Below, one piece after another: positions 27,657 through 38,166 of a stretch of 64,000 nt of DNA (position 1 is the first letter of the stretch; each line of letters starts with the position of its first letter). Under the pieces are notes generated by a model, which saw nothing but the letters and a program-made list of their open reading frames with translations, ran no database searches and was not told the origin of the DNA. Location of the stretch: the NCBI GenBank assembly GCA_024231905.1, contig JAAEQC010000218.1:62001-126000 (forward strand). The letters are read 5' to 3'. The position numbers and the translations under genes were made by a program. The DNA comes from a bacterium (GTDB lineage: Bacteria > Krumholzibacteriota > Krumholzibacteriia > LZORAL124-64-63).

Positions 27657-29078
27657 TCAGTTGCCGTTCTTCACGAAGTCGTAGCCCTTGCGGAACGCCT
27701 CCATGTTCATGTCGATCAGACTCTGCTTCTTGATGACCGCTCGCAGGGTGGACTCCACGAACTCCGGTTCGTAGGCATCGGTGGCGGCAACCACCGCCCC
27801 GAGGATGACCACGTTGGCCACCTTCGTCGTGCCCACCTCGTCGGCCATGTCACTGGCCGGCAGCGCCACCACGTTCAGACGCTTCGCGTCGGCCTTGCCC
27901 TCGACGATGGTCGAGTCGACGATGATCGTGCCGCCGTCCACCACGTCCTTCTCGAAGGCGTCCAGCGACGGCTGGTTCATGACCACCAGCATGTTGGGCC
28001 GGTCCACCAGCGGGGAACCGATGCGGTCCCGCGAAATGTTCACCGAACAGTTGGCCGTGCCGCCGCGCATCTCCGGGCCGTAGGCCGGGAACCAGCTCAC
28101 CTGGTGACCCGCCCGCATACCGATCTGGGAGAGGAACAGGCCCAGGGTGAGAATGCCCTGGCCGCCGAAGCCGGCGAACTTGCAGTTCAGGTCCTTCACC
28201 AGGTCGAGCTCTTCCGTGACATCGAAAGGACTCTTCATGCGGTCCAGGTAGGTGTTCACCTTGTCGGGCACAAAGCCTTCGAAGGAACGGTCCCAGGTAC
28301 CTTCGTCCACGTTGTCCGACTCGTCCTTGAACACGCCCAGGGGGAAGACCTTGAGCATGTCGTCCACGAGCCAGTCGCGGGCCGCCACCGGATCCATCTT
28401 CCAGCCGGTGGGGCAGGTGGAAACAATCTCCACGAAGGAGTAGCCCTTGCCCTCCTTCTGGATCTTCAGGGCCTTGCGGATGGCCTTGCGGGTCTTCATG
28501 ATCTGCTTGCTGGTGCCCACCGCCACGCGCTCGATGTAGGTCGGAGCCGGCAGGGTGGCCAGCATCTCGGCCATGCGGATGGGGTTGCCGTGGATCTGCT
28601 CGGCGCGGCCCAACGGGGTCGTCGTGCTGCGCTGGCCGATCATGGTCGTGGGGGCCATCTGCCCGCCGGTCATGCCGTAGATGGCGTTGTTCACGAAGAA
28701 GACCGTGATGTTCTCGCCGCGGTTGGCCGCGTGGATCGTCTCGGCCGTGCCGATGGCCGCCAGGTCGCCGTCGCCCTGATAGGAAATGACGATGGCATCG
28801 GGGTTGGACCGCTTGACCGCCGTGGCCACCGCCGGGGCACGCCCGTGAGCCGCCTGGAAGTTGCCGCAGTCGAAGTAATAGTAGCCGAAGACCGAGCAGC
28901 CCACCGGGGACACGAAGACCGACCGCTCGGTGATCTCCAGATCGTCCATGGCTTCGGCGATCATCTTGTGGATGTTGCCGTGACCGCAACCGGGGCAGTA
29001 GTGGGTGGCTTCTTTGGCCGGCCCGCTCTTGCGCTCGAACACCTCGTAGAAGGAAGGAGATTTTTCGAAGACCTTCAC
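27657..29078 (-). CDS. 2-oxoacid:ferredoxin oxidoreductase, fused beta and gamma subunits
   Basis: The 473-aa protein joins two subunits. Residues 1-~280 are the TPP-binding beta subunit, with YCPGCGHG (Cys28, Cys31), [16 protein letters not shown], the TPP/Mg motif [12 protein letters not shown] through [14 protein letters not shown]. Residues ~295-473 are the gamma subunit, beginning [18 protein letters not shown] and including [18 protein letters not shown] start at 29078 overlaps the alpha-subunit stop. With the ferredoxin delta subunit and alpha subunit it oxidatively decarboxylates a 2-oxoacid to an acyl-CoA and reduces ferredoxin. Branched-chain oxoacids (VOR) or 2-oxoglutarate (KOR) are the likely substrates. 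Confidence 0.93.
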   Translation of the reverse strand: MKVFEKSPSFYEVFERKSGPAKEATHYCPGCGHGNIHKMIAEAMDDLEITERSVFVSPVGCSVFGYYYFDCGNFQAAHGRAPAVATAVKRSNPDAIVISYQGDGDLAAIGTAETIHAANRGENITVFFVNNAIYGMTGGQMAPTTMIGQRSTTTPLGRAEQIHGNPIRMAEMLATLPAPTYIERVAVGTSKQIMKTRKAIRKALKIQKEGKGYSFVEIVSTCPTGWKMDPVAARDWLVDDMLKVFPLGVFKDESDNVDEGTWDRSFEGFVPDKVNTYLDRMKSPFDVTEELDLVKDLNCKFAGFGGQGILTLGLFLSQIGMRAGHQVSWFPAYGPEMRGGTANCSVNISRDRIGSPLVDRPNMLVVMNQPSLDAFEKDVVDGGTIIVDSTIVEGKADAKRLNVVALPASDMADEVGTTKVANVVILGAVVAATDAYEPEFVESTLRAVIKKQSLIDMNMEAFRKGYDFVKNGN

Positions 29079-30136
29079 GACCGACCCCCTTCCAGGATCT
29101 TGCGGTACTCGGTGAGCAGTTCCTCGCCCCCGGGGACCATGCCGCCGCAGCGACCGTAGAAGTGGACCGGCGCCTTGCCGTTGACGGCGAGCCGCAGGTC
29201 TTCGACCATCTGGCCGGTGGAGAGCTCCACCGCCAGGAAAGCCGGCACGCGTTCGGCCAGGGCGGACAGCGCCTTTTCCGGATACGGCCAGAGGGTGATC
29301 GGTCGCAGCAGACCCACCTTCAGACCCTCGGCCCGGGCCTGGTCCACCGTGGAATAGACGATGCGGCTGACCACGCCGTAGGCCACCACGACCAGGTCAG
29401 CGTCGTCGGTGCGGTACTCCTCGTAGAGCACCTCGTTCTCCACGATCTCCCGGTACTTGGCGTCGAGCTTCAAGTTGTGCTCCTCGAGCTCTTCCGGCTC
29501 GAGCACGATGGAACTGACGAGGTTCTTGCGGGTGGCCGCCGTGCCGTCCGCCGCCCAGGACGAATGGTCGAAGGGGATCGGCTCGGGCACGGGGATATCC
29601 ACGACCTCCATCATCTGGCCGGTGATACCGTCGGCCATGATGCAGGCGGGGTTGCGGTACTTGTCCGCCAGGTCGAAAGCCTTGCGGGTCAGGTCGCACA
29701 TCTCCTGGGCCCCGTTGGGCGCCAGGGCGATGAGACGGTAGTTGCCGTGGCCGCCGCCCTTGGTGATCTGGAAGTAGTCACCTTGCTCGGGGGCGATGTT
29801 GCCCAGGCCCGGACCGCCACGCACGATGTTCACGACCACGCAGGGCAACTCGGCGCCCGCCGCGTAGGAAAGGCCCTCCTGCTTGAGGCTGAAGCCGGGG
29901 CTCGACGAGGCGGTCATGGTGCGGATGCCCATGCCCGCGGTGCCGTAGACCATGTTGATTGCCGACACCTCGCTCTCGGCCTGGATGAACACGCCGCCCA
30001 GGGCCGGGAAGTGGAGCGCCGCCGCGTGGGCGATCTCGCTCGCCGGCGTGATGGGGTAGCCATAGTAGGCTCGGCAGCCCGCCGCGAGGGCGCCGACGAT
30101 TATGGCATCGTTCCCCTTCATGAATTGTTTCGCCAT
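29075..30136 (-). CDS. vorB: 2-oxoacid:ferredoxin oxidoreductase alpha subunit (VorB/KorA type)
   Basis: ATG 30136 follows AGAGGA; the 353-aa product has [17 protein letters not shown] and [15 protein letters not shown] at the N-terminus, the Glu-containing [18 protein letters not shown] that contacts [20 protein letters not shown], and [17 protein letters not shown]. Domains I and II are present without domain VI or ferredoxin fusions, as in four-subunit VOR/KOR enzymes. It overlaps the beta-gamma gene by four bases. The vorB symbol reflects the best family resemblance; a 2-oxoglutarate enzyme (korA) is not excluded. Confidence 0.92.
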   Translation of the reverse strand: MAKQFMKGNDAIIVGALAAGCRAYYGYPITPASEIAHAAALHFPALGGVFIQAESEVSAINMVYGTAGMGIRTMTASSSPGFSLKQEGLSYAAGAELPCVVVNIVRGGPGLGNIAPEQGDYFQITKGGGHGNYRLIALAPNGAQEMCDLTRKAFDLADKYRNPACIMADGITGQMMEVVDIPVPEPIPFDHSSWAADGTAATRKNLVSSIVLEPEELEEHNLKLDAKYREIVENEVLYEEYRTDDADLVVVAYGVVSRIVYSTVDQARAEGLKVGLLRPITLWPYPEKALSALAERVPAFLAVELSTGQMVEDLRLAVNGKAPVHFYGRCGGMVPGGEELLTEYRKILEGGRS

Positions 30137-30165
30137 GGGATCCTCTCCCGTCGCTGGAGTGCCGG

Positions 30166-30396
30166 TCAGGGTTTGACGACGCGAATTGCCGCCGGTTCGG
30201 GGCACGCGTAGAAGCAAAGGCCACAGCCGGTGCAATCGGCGCCGGTGTAGTAGGCCGGGTGGTAACTGGCGCTGTTCAGCTTCTCGCTGACGGCGATGAC
30301 AGTCTTGGGGCATACGCCCACACAGAGCTGGCATCCCTTGCACAACTCGCCGTTGACCTCCATGAAAGGCACGTCGACCGCCGTTTTCGCTGCCAT
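30166..30396 (-). CDS. 2x[4Fe-4S] ferredoxin delta subunit of 2-oxoacid oxidoreductase
   Basis: ATG 30396 with AGGTGA upstream gives 76 residues. Two cluster motifs, [13 protein letters not shown] and [13 protein letters not shown], hold eight cysteines each followed by proline, the pattern of bacterial-type ferredoxins. The spacer with [16 protein letters not shown] matches KorD/VorC delta subunits rather than free ferredoxins. As first gene of the delta-alpha-betagamma operon it would pass electrons from the TPP site to soluble ferredoxin. Confidence 0.93.
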   Translation of the reverse strand: MAAKTAVDVPFMEVNGELCKGCQLCVGVCPKTVIAVSEKLNSASYHPAYYTGADCTGCGLCFYACPEPAAIRVVKP

Positions 30397-30452
30397 GGAA
30401 ATCACCTCGTGCGGAAGGTAGTTTGGTGTTGCTGACAGATCTAAGATAGCAG

Positions 30453-30489
30453 CGGGGCGCGTCGGTCCAAAAAAAACTTCCGCGCCCCG
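30453..30489. repeat. 9-bp GC-rich inverted repeat with an A8/T8 loop upstream of the ferredoxin gene
   Basis: CGGGGCGCG (30453-30461) and CGCGCCCCG (30481-30489) flank a 19-base loop containing eight A in a row (30469-30476). It lies in the 140-bp gap between the crotonase stop and the oxidoreductase operon start. On the minus strand the T8 run falls in the loop, so it is not a standard terminator. It could act as a leader structure or regulator site. Confidence 0.7.
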
Positions 30490-30536
30490 TCAGGTTATAC
30501 AGGACTGTAAATATCCATGTTATTCAAGCGGTTGCC

Positions 30537-31319
30537 TTAACGTCCTTTGAATTCAGGGGGGCGTTTCTCCAAGAACGCGGAGCAGCCCTCGCGCGCGTCC
30601 TCGGACGCTCCGCACACGCCGAAGAGGGCGGCCTCGAGCCTGCAGCCGCCGTCCTGGTTCTGAGCCAGGCCCTCATTCACGGCCTTGAGGGCAGCGCGCA
30701 GGGTGAGGGACGACTTGGCCGCGAGTTTGGTCGCCGTCTTGAGGGCCGCCGCCAGGAGCTCATCCGGCGGCAGGACCCGGTTCACCAGGCCCATGGCGCA
30801 GGCTGCGTCCGCATCCACCATGTCACCGGTGAGGACGAGTTCCAGCGCACGCCCCTTGCCCACCAGCCGCGACAAGCGCTGGGTGCCGCCGTAGCCGGGA
30901 ATCAGACCCAGCCCCGTCTCCGGGAGACCGAGGCGCGCCCCCTGGGTCGCGTAGCGGAAGCTGCAGGCCAGAGCCAGTTCGCAGCCGCCGCCCAGGGCGA
31001 ATCCGTTCACTGCGGCGATGACCGGTTTGCCCAGGTTCTCCACGAGATCCATCAGGGCCTGGCCCTGCGCCGAAAGGCGCTCGGCCTGGTCGGCGGTGAG
31101 GTCCGCCAGTTCCCCGATGTCCGCGCCGGCTACGAATGCCTTCTCACCCTCGCCGGTCAGAACCACGGCACCCACGGTGGCGTCCGCCTGCAGGTCCATG
31201 AAGGCCGTCTTCAACTCGCTGATGGTCTTAGCGTTGAGGGCGTTCAGTTTGGCCGGTCGGCGGACCGTCACCACGGCGACTCCCCCGTCCTGTTCGCAAC
31301 CGATGTTCTCATAGCTCAT
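30537..31319 (-). CDS. Enoyl-CoA hydratase/isomerase (crotonase family)
   Basis: ATG 31319 lies seven bases after AAAGGAT. The 260-aa protein has RPAKLNALNAKTISEL, the oxyanion strand KAFVAGADIGEL, NGFALGGGCELALACSFRYA and LGLPETGLGLIPGYGGTQRL. The two glutamates expected for hydration (in GCELALA and LPETGLG) are both present, so a true enoyl-CoA hydratase is likely. It would hydrate crotonyl- or tiglyl-type CoA for the 3-hydroxyacyl-CoA dehydrogenase at 61481. It is monocistronic, with its own upstream region. Confidence 0.93.
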   Translation of the reverse strand: MSYENIGCEQDGGVAVVTVRRPAKLNALNAKTISELKTAFMDLQADATVGAVVLTGEGEKAFVAGADIGELADLTADQAERLSAQGQALMDLVENLGKPVIAAVNGFALGGGCELALACSFRYATQGARLGLPETGLGLIPGYGGTQRLSRLVGKGRALELVLTGDMVDADAACAMGLVNRVLPPDELLAAALKTATKLAAKSSLTLRAALKAVNEGLAQNQDGGCRLEAALFGVCGASEDAREGCSAFLEKRPPEFKGR

Positions 31320-31623
31320 GGCGGCATCCTTTCTTGGAAATCCATGCAAGGCTCCACCATAGCAGCGTCAACGGGCCGACTCCAGTGCGAACGGCCCCCC
31401 TTTCAGGGTTTCCGCCGGAAAAAAACACGCGAATATGAGAAAAAACCGGGTGTTTGACGAGAAATTGGGTGGACAAACGGTCCAGACGTCTGGTAGCGTG
31501 GGTTCAAATCATATATCCAGTCATGTGGTGGGAAGATGATCGGGGCGGTTCGGCTGACGGTCATACATACCGCACGACCGGATCTCGTCGATGCGTGCAG
31601 GGCATCCTCCGGGAGGGAGACAC
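31320..31623 (+). promoter_or_regulatory. 304-bp intergenic region between crotonase and secreted OB-fold-like gene
   Basis: This divergent gap holds no convincing gene. It should contain promoters for both neighbours. A relatively AT-rich part (31420-31525, with runs of A near 31420-31445) stands out against the GC-rich genome. A perfect 12-bp palindrome lies at 31482-31493. No reliable -10/-35 pair could be assigned. Confidence 0.5.
31482..31493. promoter_or_regulatory. Perfect 12-bp palindrome CCAGACGTCTGG, candidate operator
   Basis: The sequence equals its own reverse complement over 12 bases and lies 131 bases before the start of the secreted protein gene. Palindromes of this size often bind dimeric regulators, but no regulator is linked and chance cannot be excluded. 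Confidence 0.4.
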
Positions 31624-32319
31624 ATGAAGTCCTTTGTCATGGCTGCGCTATTGCTCATGGTGGCCTCAGTCGCGTTCGGTCAGGTCACTCCCATTTTCGA
31701 CATCCAGAACGGTGCTTACACCGAAGGCTCGCTGTTGACTCCCCGCGGAGTCGTGACCGGTGCCACCGGCAACGGCTTCTTCATGGCAGAGGCCCCGTAC
31801 ACTGAGTATTGCGGCATCTGGGTCTATTCGCCCGACCACACCATGGTGCCCGGTGACGAAGTCCAGATCTGCGGCGTGTACGAGGAGTATTACGGCCTGA
31901 CGGAGATCAACGTACCCGCCGCGGACATCTACGGCTCGGTGCTGAAGGTCGGCGATCTGCCGGTGCCCATGCCCAGTGTCGTCTCCGCCGCCGACATCTT
32001 CGTGGACCCGCTCTTGGCCGAGCCCTGGGAGAGTTGCCTGATCATCATCCAGGACGGTATGATCGTCTCGGCTCTGCCGAGCTCCTATGGCGAGTGGTTC
32101 GCGGACGCCCTAGACGGCACGCCCGTCATGTTCGACGACTATTGGTACGACGACACCCAGGTGGCAGTCGGCCAGTGCTACAACAATGCCACGGGCATCC
32201 TCAACTACGGCTTCGGCAACTTCAAGCTGGAGGCCCTCGTTGACGGTATCCCCATCGTCAATTGTGCCGTGCCGACGGATGAAGTGAGCTTCGGGGCTCT
32301 CAAGGCGCTTTATCGCTGA
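31624..32319 (+). CDS. Secreted OB-fold-like protein with C-terminal SFGALKALYR motif
   Basis: ATG 31624 follows GGAGGGAG. The 231-aa protein starts MKSFVMAALLLMVASVAFG, a signal peptide with probable cleavage before Gln20. The mature N-terminal part, TPRGVVTGATGNGFFMAEAP, then GIWVYSP and GDEVQICGVYEEYYGLTEI, has the strand pattern of the OB-like domain found in extracellular nucleases, but no nuclease domain follows. The C-terminal half (SCLIIIQDGMIVSALP, FDDYWYDDTQVAVGQCYN) is probably a second copy or extension. It ends VPTDEVSFGALKALYR, like the tail of the secreted protein at 59349. Its role is unknown; nucleic-acid or glycan binding is only a possibility. Confidence 0.8.
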   Translation: MKSFVMAALLLMVASVAFGQVTPIFDIQNGAYTEGSLLTPRGVVTGATGNGFFMAEAPYTEYCGIWVYSPDHTMVPGDEVQICGVYEEYYGLTEINVPAADIYGSVLKVGDLPVPMPSVVSAADIFVDPLLAEPWESCLIIIQDGMIVSALPSSYGEWFADALDGTPVMFDDYWYDDTQVAVGQCYNNATGILNYGFGNFKLEALVDGIPIVNCAVPTDEVSFGALKALYR

Positions 32320-32342
32320 CAACACAACGAGTTGAGAGATTT

Positions 32343-32377
32343 GACCGGTCCGCCGCAAGGCGGACCGGTCGTCGTTT
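32343..32377 (+). terminator. Intrinsic terminator with GCAA tetraloop
   Basis: A perfect 12-bp stem GACCGGTCCGCC (32343-32354) and GGCGGACCGGTC (32359-32370) closes a GCAA loop, a GNRA tetraloop, followed by GTCGTTT. It lies 23 bases after the stop of the secreted protein gene. Confidence 0.85.
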
Positions 32378-32488
32378 CAGGTCCGAATCCGCTAGCTTCC
32401 GGCCCTGATCTGCACGATAATGGTATGTGGGGGATGAAGTCGCGCTGAAACGATTCAAGGCCCAGGACCGCCAGGAGCAGCCGCTACC

Positions 32489-33829
32489 ATGGATACCCTT
32501 CTCTTGATCCTGACCGGCTTGACGGCGGCTGCGGCCGTCGTGGCGGGGCTCGCCTGGCTGCGAGCCCGCCGCCGCGGGCAGCGGTCGGAACAGGAGCGGG
32601 AGGAACTCTCCGAGCGGGTGATCCACCTCGAGAACCAGCTCCTGCAGGCGCGACGCATGGAAGCGGTCGGCATCCTCGCCGGTAGCGTCGTCCACAACCT
32701 CAACAACCTGCTGGCAGTGATCCTGGGCAACACCCGCCTGGCGAAACAGGGACTGCCCGCCGAGCACGACGCCCGCGAGTCGCTGGGCAAGGTCGTAAGC
32801 GCCGGCACCCTGGCCAGTGAACTCCTGGCGGAGATCAGCGACCTCTACCGGCAAGTGGACCGGGCCCGCAAGCCCACGGAACTGGGACCGGTGGTCCGGG
32901 ACACGCTGAAACTACTGCGTGACATCCTGCCCGGCACCATCGAGATCCGCGAAGATATCGCGGCCTGCGGTCCGGTGCTCGCCTCGGCCACCGGGGTTCA
33001 GCAGGTGCTCATGCACCTGGGCAGCAACGCCGTCCAGGCCCTGCGCGCCGAGCGGGGCGTCATCGAGGTTTCCCTCCAGGAGAGGGAGATCACTTCTCCG
33101 GTCCAGGCCGTACCCCAGGCTCTGGAGCCCGGGCGCTACACAGTCCTGTCGGTGAAGGACGACGGCCGCGGCATGGATCGCGCCACGCTCGAGCGGGTCT
33201 TTGACGCCTATTTCACCGGCGGCGACGACGGGAACCAGATGGGACTGGGGCTGGCCACCGTATGCCGTATCGTCGGCGAGCACGACGGAGCCACAGTGAC
33301 CTCCAGCCGACCAGGCGCCGGCACCCGCTTCGACATCCACTTCCCGGTCATTGCCTGGACCGCGGGACAGCGCGTGGCTGCCGCCGACGAGCCTCAGCCA
33401 GCCGTCCGCACCCTGCCGTCACCACCGCCGCGGGCGGGGGCGGCCCTGGCCCGGGTGCTGCTCGTGGACGACGACGACATGGTCGCCCAGGTCCTCACCC
33501 ACGGTCTGCGCCGCCTGGGCTACGAAGTGACCGTCCACACGGACGCCCGCGACGCCCTGGCCGAATTCGCCAGACGGCCAGCCGAATTCGACGTGGTCAT
33601 CACCGACCAGATCATGCCCCATATGTCCGGCGTTCGCCTGACCCGACGCATCCACGACATTCGCCAGGACGTGCCGGTCATCCTCTGCACGGGTTTCAGG
33701 GACAGCTTCAATGAGCAGCAGGCTCGCGAAGCCGGTGTTCTGGACTTCATGCTCAAGCCGGGCAGCCATCGGGACCTGGCGGCCATGATCGAGGAAGCCG
33801 TCCCGCGCCGGAAATCCGGCAAAGCCTGA
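32489..33829 (+). CDS. Hybrid sensor histidine kinase with C-terminal receiver
   Basis: The 446-aa protein has one N-terminal membrane helix ([18 protein letters not shown]), a short coiled coil, a histidine-phosphotransfer region with His69 in [18 protein letters not shown], an ATPase domain with N-box [29 protein letters not shown] and [11 protein letters not shown], then a receiver with Asp373 in [14 protein letters not shown]. No periplasmic sensor domain exists, so the signal is sensed in the membrane or cytosol, or by a partner. Its receiver could pass phosphate to the Hpt protein at 24319, though they are 7 kb apart. Confidence 0.93.
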   Translation: MDTLLLILTGLTAAAAVVAGLAWLRARRRGQRSEQEREELSERVIHLENQLLQARRMEAVGILAGSVVHNLNNLLAVILGNTRLAKQGLPAEHDARESLGKVVSAGTLASELLAEISDLYRQVDRARKPTELGPVVRDTLKLLRDILPGTIEIREDIAACGPVLASATGVQQVLMHLGSNAVQALRAERGVIEVSLQEREITSPVQAVPQALEPGRYTVLSVKDDGRGMDRATLERVFDAYFTGGDDGNQMGLGLATVCRIVGEHDGATVTSSRPGAGTRFDIHFPVIAWTAGQRVAAADEPQPAVRTLPSPPPRAGAALARVLLVDDDDMVAQVLTHGLRRLGYEVTVHTDARDALAEFARRPAEFDVVITDQIMPHMSGVRLTRRIHDIRQDVPVILCTGFRDSFNEQQAREAGVLDFMLKPGSHRDLAAMIEEAVPRRKSGKA

Positions 33830-33941
33830 GTCCCCCCTCTCCGTCTCCGTTTCCGGTTTCCGAGACTGCCCTCGTTCTGCTAGACTGCCCGCTGGTTCGG
33901 CCCCGTCCGCCACGCACCCACCGGCAGCCAGAGGAACGACC

Positions 33942-35498
<1,557 letters not shown>

Positions 35499-35515
35499 CA
35501 TCCGGGGAGTCCGAC

Positions 35516-37033
35516 GTGGCGCAGAAATTCTCGAAGGTGCTGGTGGCCAACCGCGGCGAGATCGCCGTACGGATCATCCAGGGATTGCGCGAGATGGGCA
35601 TCGCCTCGGTGGCGGTGCATTCGGACGTGGACCGCACCGCCCTGCACGTGCTCATGGCGGACGAGGCCGTGGCCATCGGACCCGCCCCCGCCGCCGAGAG
35701 CTACCTGGTGGGCGAGCGGGTCATCGAAGCGGCCAAGACCACGGGCGCCGAGGCCATCCACCCAGGCTACGGATTCCTGTCGGAGAACGGCCCCTTCAGC
35801 CGGGCGGTGGAGGAGGCGGGGCTGGTCTTCATCGGCCCGAAGGCCGAGACCATGGAGGTCATGGGCGACAAGCTCTCGGCGCGGCGGCGCATGCGGGCCG
35901 CCGGCGTGCCCGTGGTGCCCGGCACCGACGAGGCCGTCCGCGACCCCGAGGTGGCCACCGAGATCGCCGATGGGATCGGCTACCCGGTGCTGCTGAAGGC
36001 CTCGGCCGGCGGCGGTGGCAAGGGCATGCGCATCGTGCGCGAGGCCGGCGAGATGGCCGGCGCCCTGCGCCGGACCATGGGCGAGGCCGGCGCCAGCTTC
36101 GGCGACGACTCCATCTTCGTAGAGAAGTACGTGGAGAACCCCAAGCACATCGAGGTGCAGGTGTTGGGGGACGGCAAGGGCGAGGTCATCCACGTCTTCG
36201 AACGGGAGTGCTCGGTCCAGCGCCGGCACCAGAAGGTCATCGAGGAAAGCCCTTCCCCTTCGCTGACGCCCGCACTGCGCGAACGGATCTGCGACGCCGC
36301 CGTGCAGACGGCCAAGGCGGTGGACTACCGTGGCGCGGGCACGGTGGAGTTCATCCTGGCCCCGGACGGCGAATTCTACTTCCTGGAGATGAACACCCGT
36401 CTGCAGGTGGAGCACCCGGTCACCGAGATGGTCACCGGGACGGACCTGGTGCGGGCCATGGTCCTGGTCGCCCAGGGCGACGGCCTGTGTTACCGCCAGG
36501 AGGACCTGGTCCAGCGGGGCTGGTCCCTGGAGTTCCGTCTCTACGCCGAGGATCCGGGCAAGGGCTTCACCCCCAGTATCGGCCGCATCGAGTCCATGAC
36601 CGTGCCCCTGGGGCCGGGCGTGCGACTCGACACCGGGATCTACGAGGGCTTCGACGTGCCCATCCACTATGACCCCATGCTGGCCAAGCTCGTGGTGTGG
36701 GGCGAGGACCGGGACCAGGCCATCGCCCGCGGCAAGCGGGTGCTGCGGGAGTTCGTCCTGCACGGCCCCGTGCACAACCTGCCCTTCCACCTGTGGGCTC
36801 TCGACCAGCCGGCCTTCCTGGATGGTTCCTACACCACCCATTTCGTGGAAGAGGCCTTCGACCCCGCGGACTGGCTGCCTGCCCTGACGGATGAGGAACG
36901 CCAGGCGATCATCGCCGCGGTGGCCCTCTACGAATCCGAGCGGCGGAGCGGCGACAGCACCCCCGAGAGCACCGATGCGAGCGTGGGCAACTGGCGGCTC
37001 AACGCCCTGCGCGCCATGACCGGCAACCGTTGA
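35516..37033 (+). CDS. accC: Biotin carboxylase subunit of acyl-CoA carboxylase
   Basis: A GTG start at 35516 follows GGGGAG; the 505-aa ATP-grasp enzyme carboxylates biotin with ATP and bicarbonate. It has KVLVANRGEIAVRIIQGLRE, IHPGYGFLSENGPFSRA, the ATP-binding loop LLKASAGGGGKGMRIVRE, ECSVQRRHQKVIEE and FLEMNTRLQVEHPVTEMVTG with the catalytic Arg and Glu. The C-terminus is longer than E. coli AccC (449) with about 50 extra residues but lacks a biotin domain, which the next gene supplies. The accC symbol is by family; the context is a propionyl-type carboxylase. Confidence 0.95.
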   Translation: MAQKFSKVLVANRGEIAVRIIQGLREMGIASVAVHSDVDRTALHVLMADEAVAIGPAPAAESYLVGERVIEAAKTTGAEAIHPGYGFLSENGPFSRAVEEAGLVFIGPKAETMEVMGDKLSARRRMRAAGVPVVPGTDEAVRDPEVATEIADGIGYPVLLKASAGGGGKGMRIVREAGEMAGALRRTMGEAGASFGDDSIFVEKYVENPKHIEVQVLGDGKGEVIHVFERECSVQRRHQKVIEESPSPSLTPALRERICDAAVQTAKAVDYRGAGTVEFILAPDGEFYFLEMNTRLQVEHPVTEMVTGTDLVRAMVLVAQGDGLCYRQEDLVQRGWSLEFRLYAEDPGKGFTPSIGRIESMTVPLGPGVRLDTGIYEGFDVPIHYDPMLAKLVVWGEDRDQAIARGKRVLREFVLHGPVHNLPFHLWALDQPAFLDGSYTTHFVEEAFDPADWLPALTDEERQAIIAAVALYESERRSGDSTPESTDASVGNWRLNALRAMTGNR

Positions 37034-37047
37034 GGGAGGACGACGCC

Positions 37048-37581
37048 GTGTGGATGAAGAAACGCTATGTGGTGGACCTGGACGGCGACCAGCATAACGC
37101 CGTCGTCGCCCGGCGGGGCGAGGCCACCGAAATCGCCGTGGACGAGAGTCCGGCGCGACCCGCCAACCACCGGCCGGTCCTGGGTGGACGGGCCCTCTCC
37201 CTGCGCTACGGCCGGCGACTGCACCTGATCCACCTGTCCGAGGGCGGCGCCGGCGGCGCCGTGGACGTCACCGTGGGCGGCCGGCCCGTGACCACCATGG
37301 TCATGGACGAGTTGCGGGCCCAGGCCCTGGAGAGCCTCGGCACGGCCGCCGGCAGCGGCACTATCTGCGCCGACATTCCCGGCTTGGTGGTGGAGCTCAA
37401 GGTGGAACCGGGCCAGAAGGTCCACCAGGGCGAACCGGTCATCGTGGTCGAGGCCATGAAGATGCAGAACGAGCTCTGCGCGGCCGTATCCGGCACCGTC
37501 ATCGAAATCCCGGTGGCGTCAGGTGCCTCGGTGAACCCCGGCGATCCGCTGGTGGTCATCGAACCCGAGCCCGGCGGTTGA
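37048..37581 (+). CDS. Biotin carboxyl carrier protein
   Basis: A GTG start at 37048 has GGAGG eight bases upstream, preferred over a TTG at 37030 that overlaps accC. The 177-aa product has an N-terminal domain of unclear fold (~1-90) and a C-terminal biotinyl domain with the biotin-accepting lysine in VVEAMKMQNELCA, plus PGLVVELKVEPGQKVHQGEPV and IPVASGASVNPGDPLVVIE. It carries carboxybiotin between the biotin carboxylase and carboxyltransferase encoded just upstream. The N-terminal part may correspond to the BT-like subunit-contact region seen in acyl-CoA carboxylases. Confidence 0.92.
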   Translation: MWMKKRYVVDLDGDQHNAVVARRGEATEIAVDESPARPANHRPVLGGRALSLRYGRRLHLIHLSEGGAGGAVDVTVGGRPVTTMVMDELRAQALESLGTAAGSGTICADIPGLVVELKVEPGQKVHQGEPVIVVEAMKMQNELCAAVSGTVIEIPVASGASVNPGDPLVVIEPEPGG

Positions 37582-37626
37582 TTCCGGGCGTAACCATTCC
37601 CACCGGGACACGTCTTTTTTTCCGAG

Positions 37627-38166
37627 ATGGATGCCACCACCTACACCCGGGTGCTCAACGAGCACCGTGACCGAGTCTTCAGCCGGGCGCTGTACGTGCT
37701 GCGCGACCGCGAGGACGCCGAAGACGTCACCCAGGAGGCGTTCCTGCGCCTGTGGCGTACCGGCGAGGCAATCCCCGCCGACCGGGCCGGATACTGGTTG
37801 CAGCGGGTGGTCCACAACCTCTGCATCGACCAAACCCGGCGCCGCAAGGTCGTCCGCGCCCGCTTCGGCCAGCCGGATACCGAGGCTACGGACCGCCTCG
37901 TGGCCCCCGACAGCGGACACTGGGCCACCGACCTCGACGGCAACCAGGAAGCATTGCTGAACGCCATGGCGGCCCTGCCCGCCGAGACCCGCAGCGTCAT
38001 GATGATGCACTACTACCAGGGCATGAAACTGCGGGAGATCGCCGCCTGTCTCGGCAAGACCGTAGCCGCCCTCAAGGTTCAGATCCACCGGGCGCGCAAG
38101 ACCCTCCGGCCCCTGCTGGAAGCCCAGGGTTGCGGCGCACCGACCGCCAGGAGCGAAACGGGATGA
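37627..38166 (+). CDS. ECF-type RNA polymerase sigma factor
   Basis: The 179-aa sigma factor has region 2 (NEHRDRVFSRALYVLRDREDAEDVTQEAFLR matches sigma-70 r2, with DAEDVTQEAF recognition) and region 4 (LPAETRSVMMMHYYQGMKLREIA followed by LGKTVAALKVQIHRARKTLR). No extra domains are present. The anti-sigma gene begins in an ATGA overlap, so both are co-translated. Its regulon is unknown but probably includes the cassette itself. Confidence 0.94.
   Translation: MDATTYTRVLNEHRDRVFSRALYVLRDREDAEDVTQEAFLRLWRTGEAIPADRAGYWLQRVVHNLCIDQTRRRKVVRARFGQPDTEATDRLVAPDSGHWATDLDGNQEALLNAMAALPAETRSVMMMHYYQGMKLREIAACLGKTVAALKVQIHRARKTLRPLLEAQGCGAPTARSETG

Noticed and set aside
26658..29159. 833-codon plus-strand frame opposite ald and the oxidoreductase subunits
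   Set aside because: Antisense to firmly identified genes with no protein family support.
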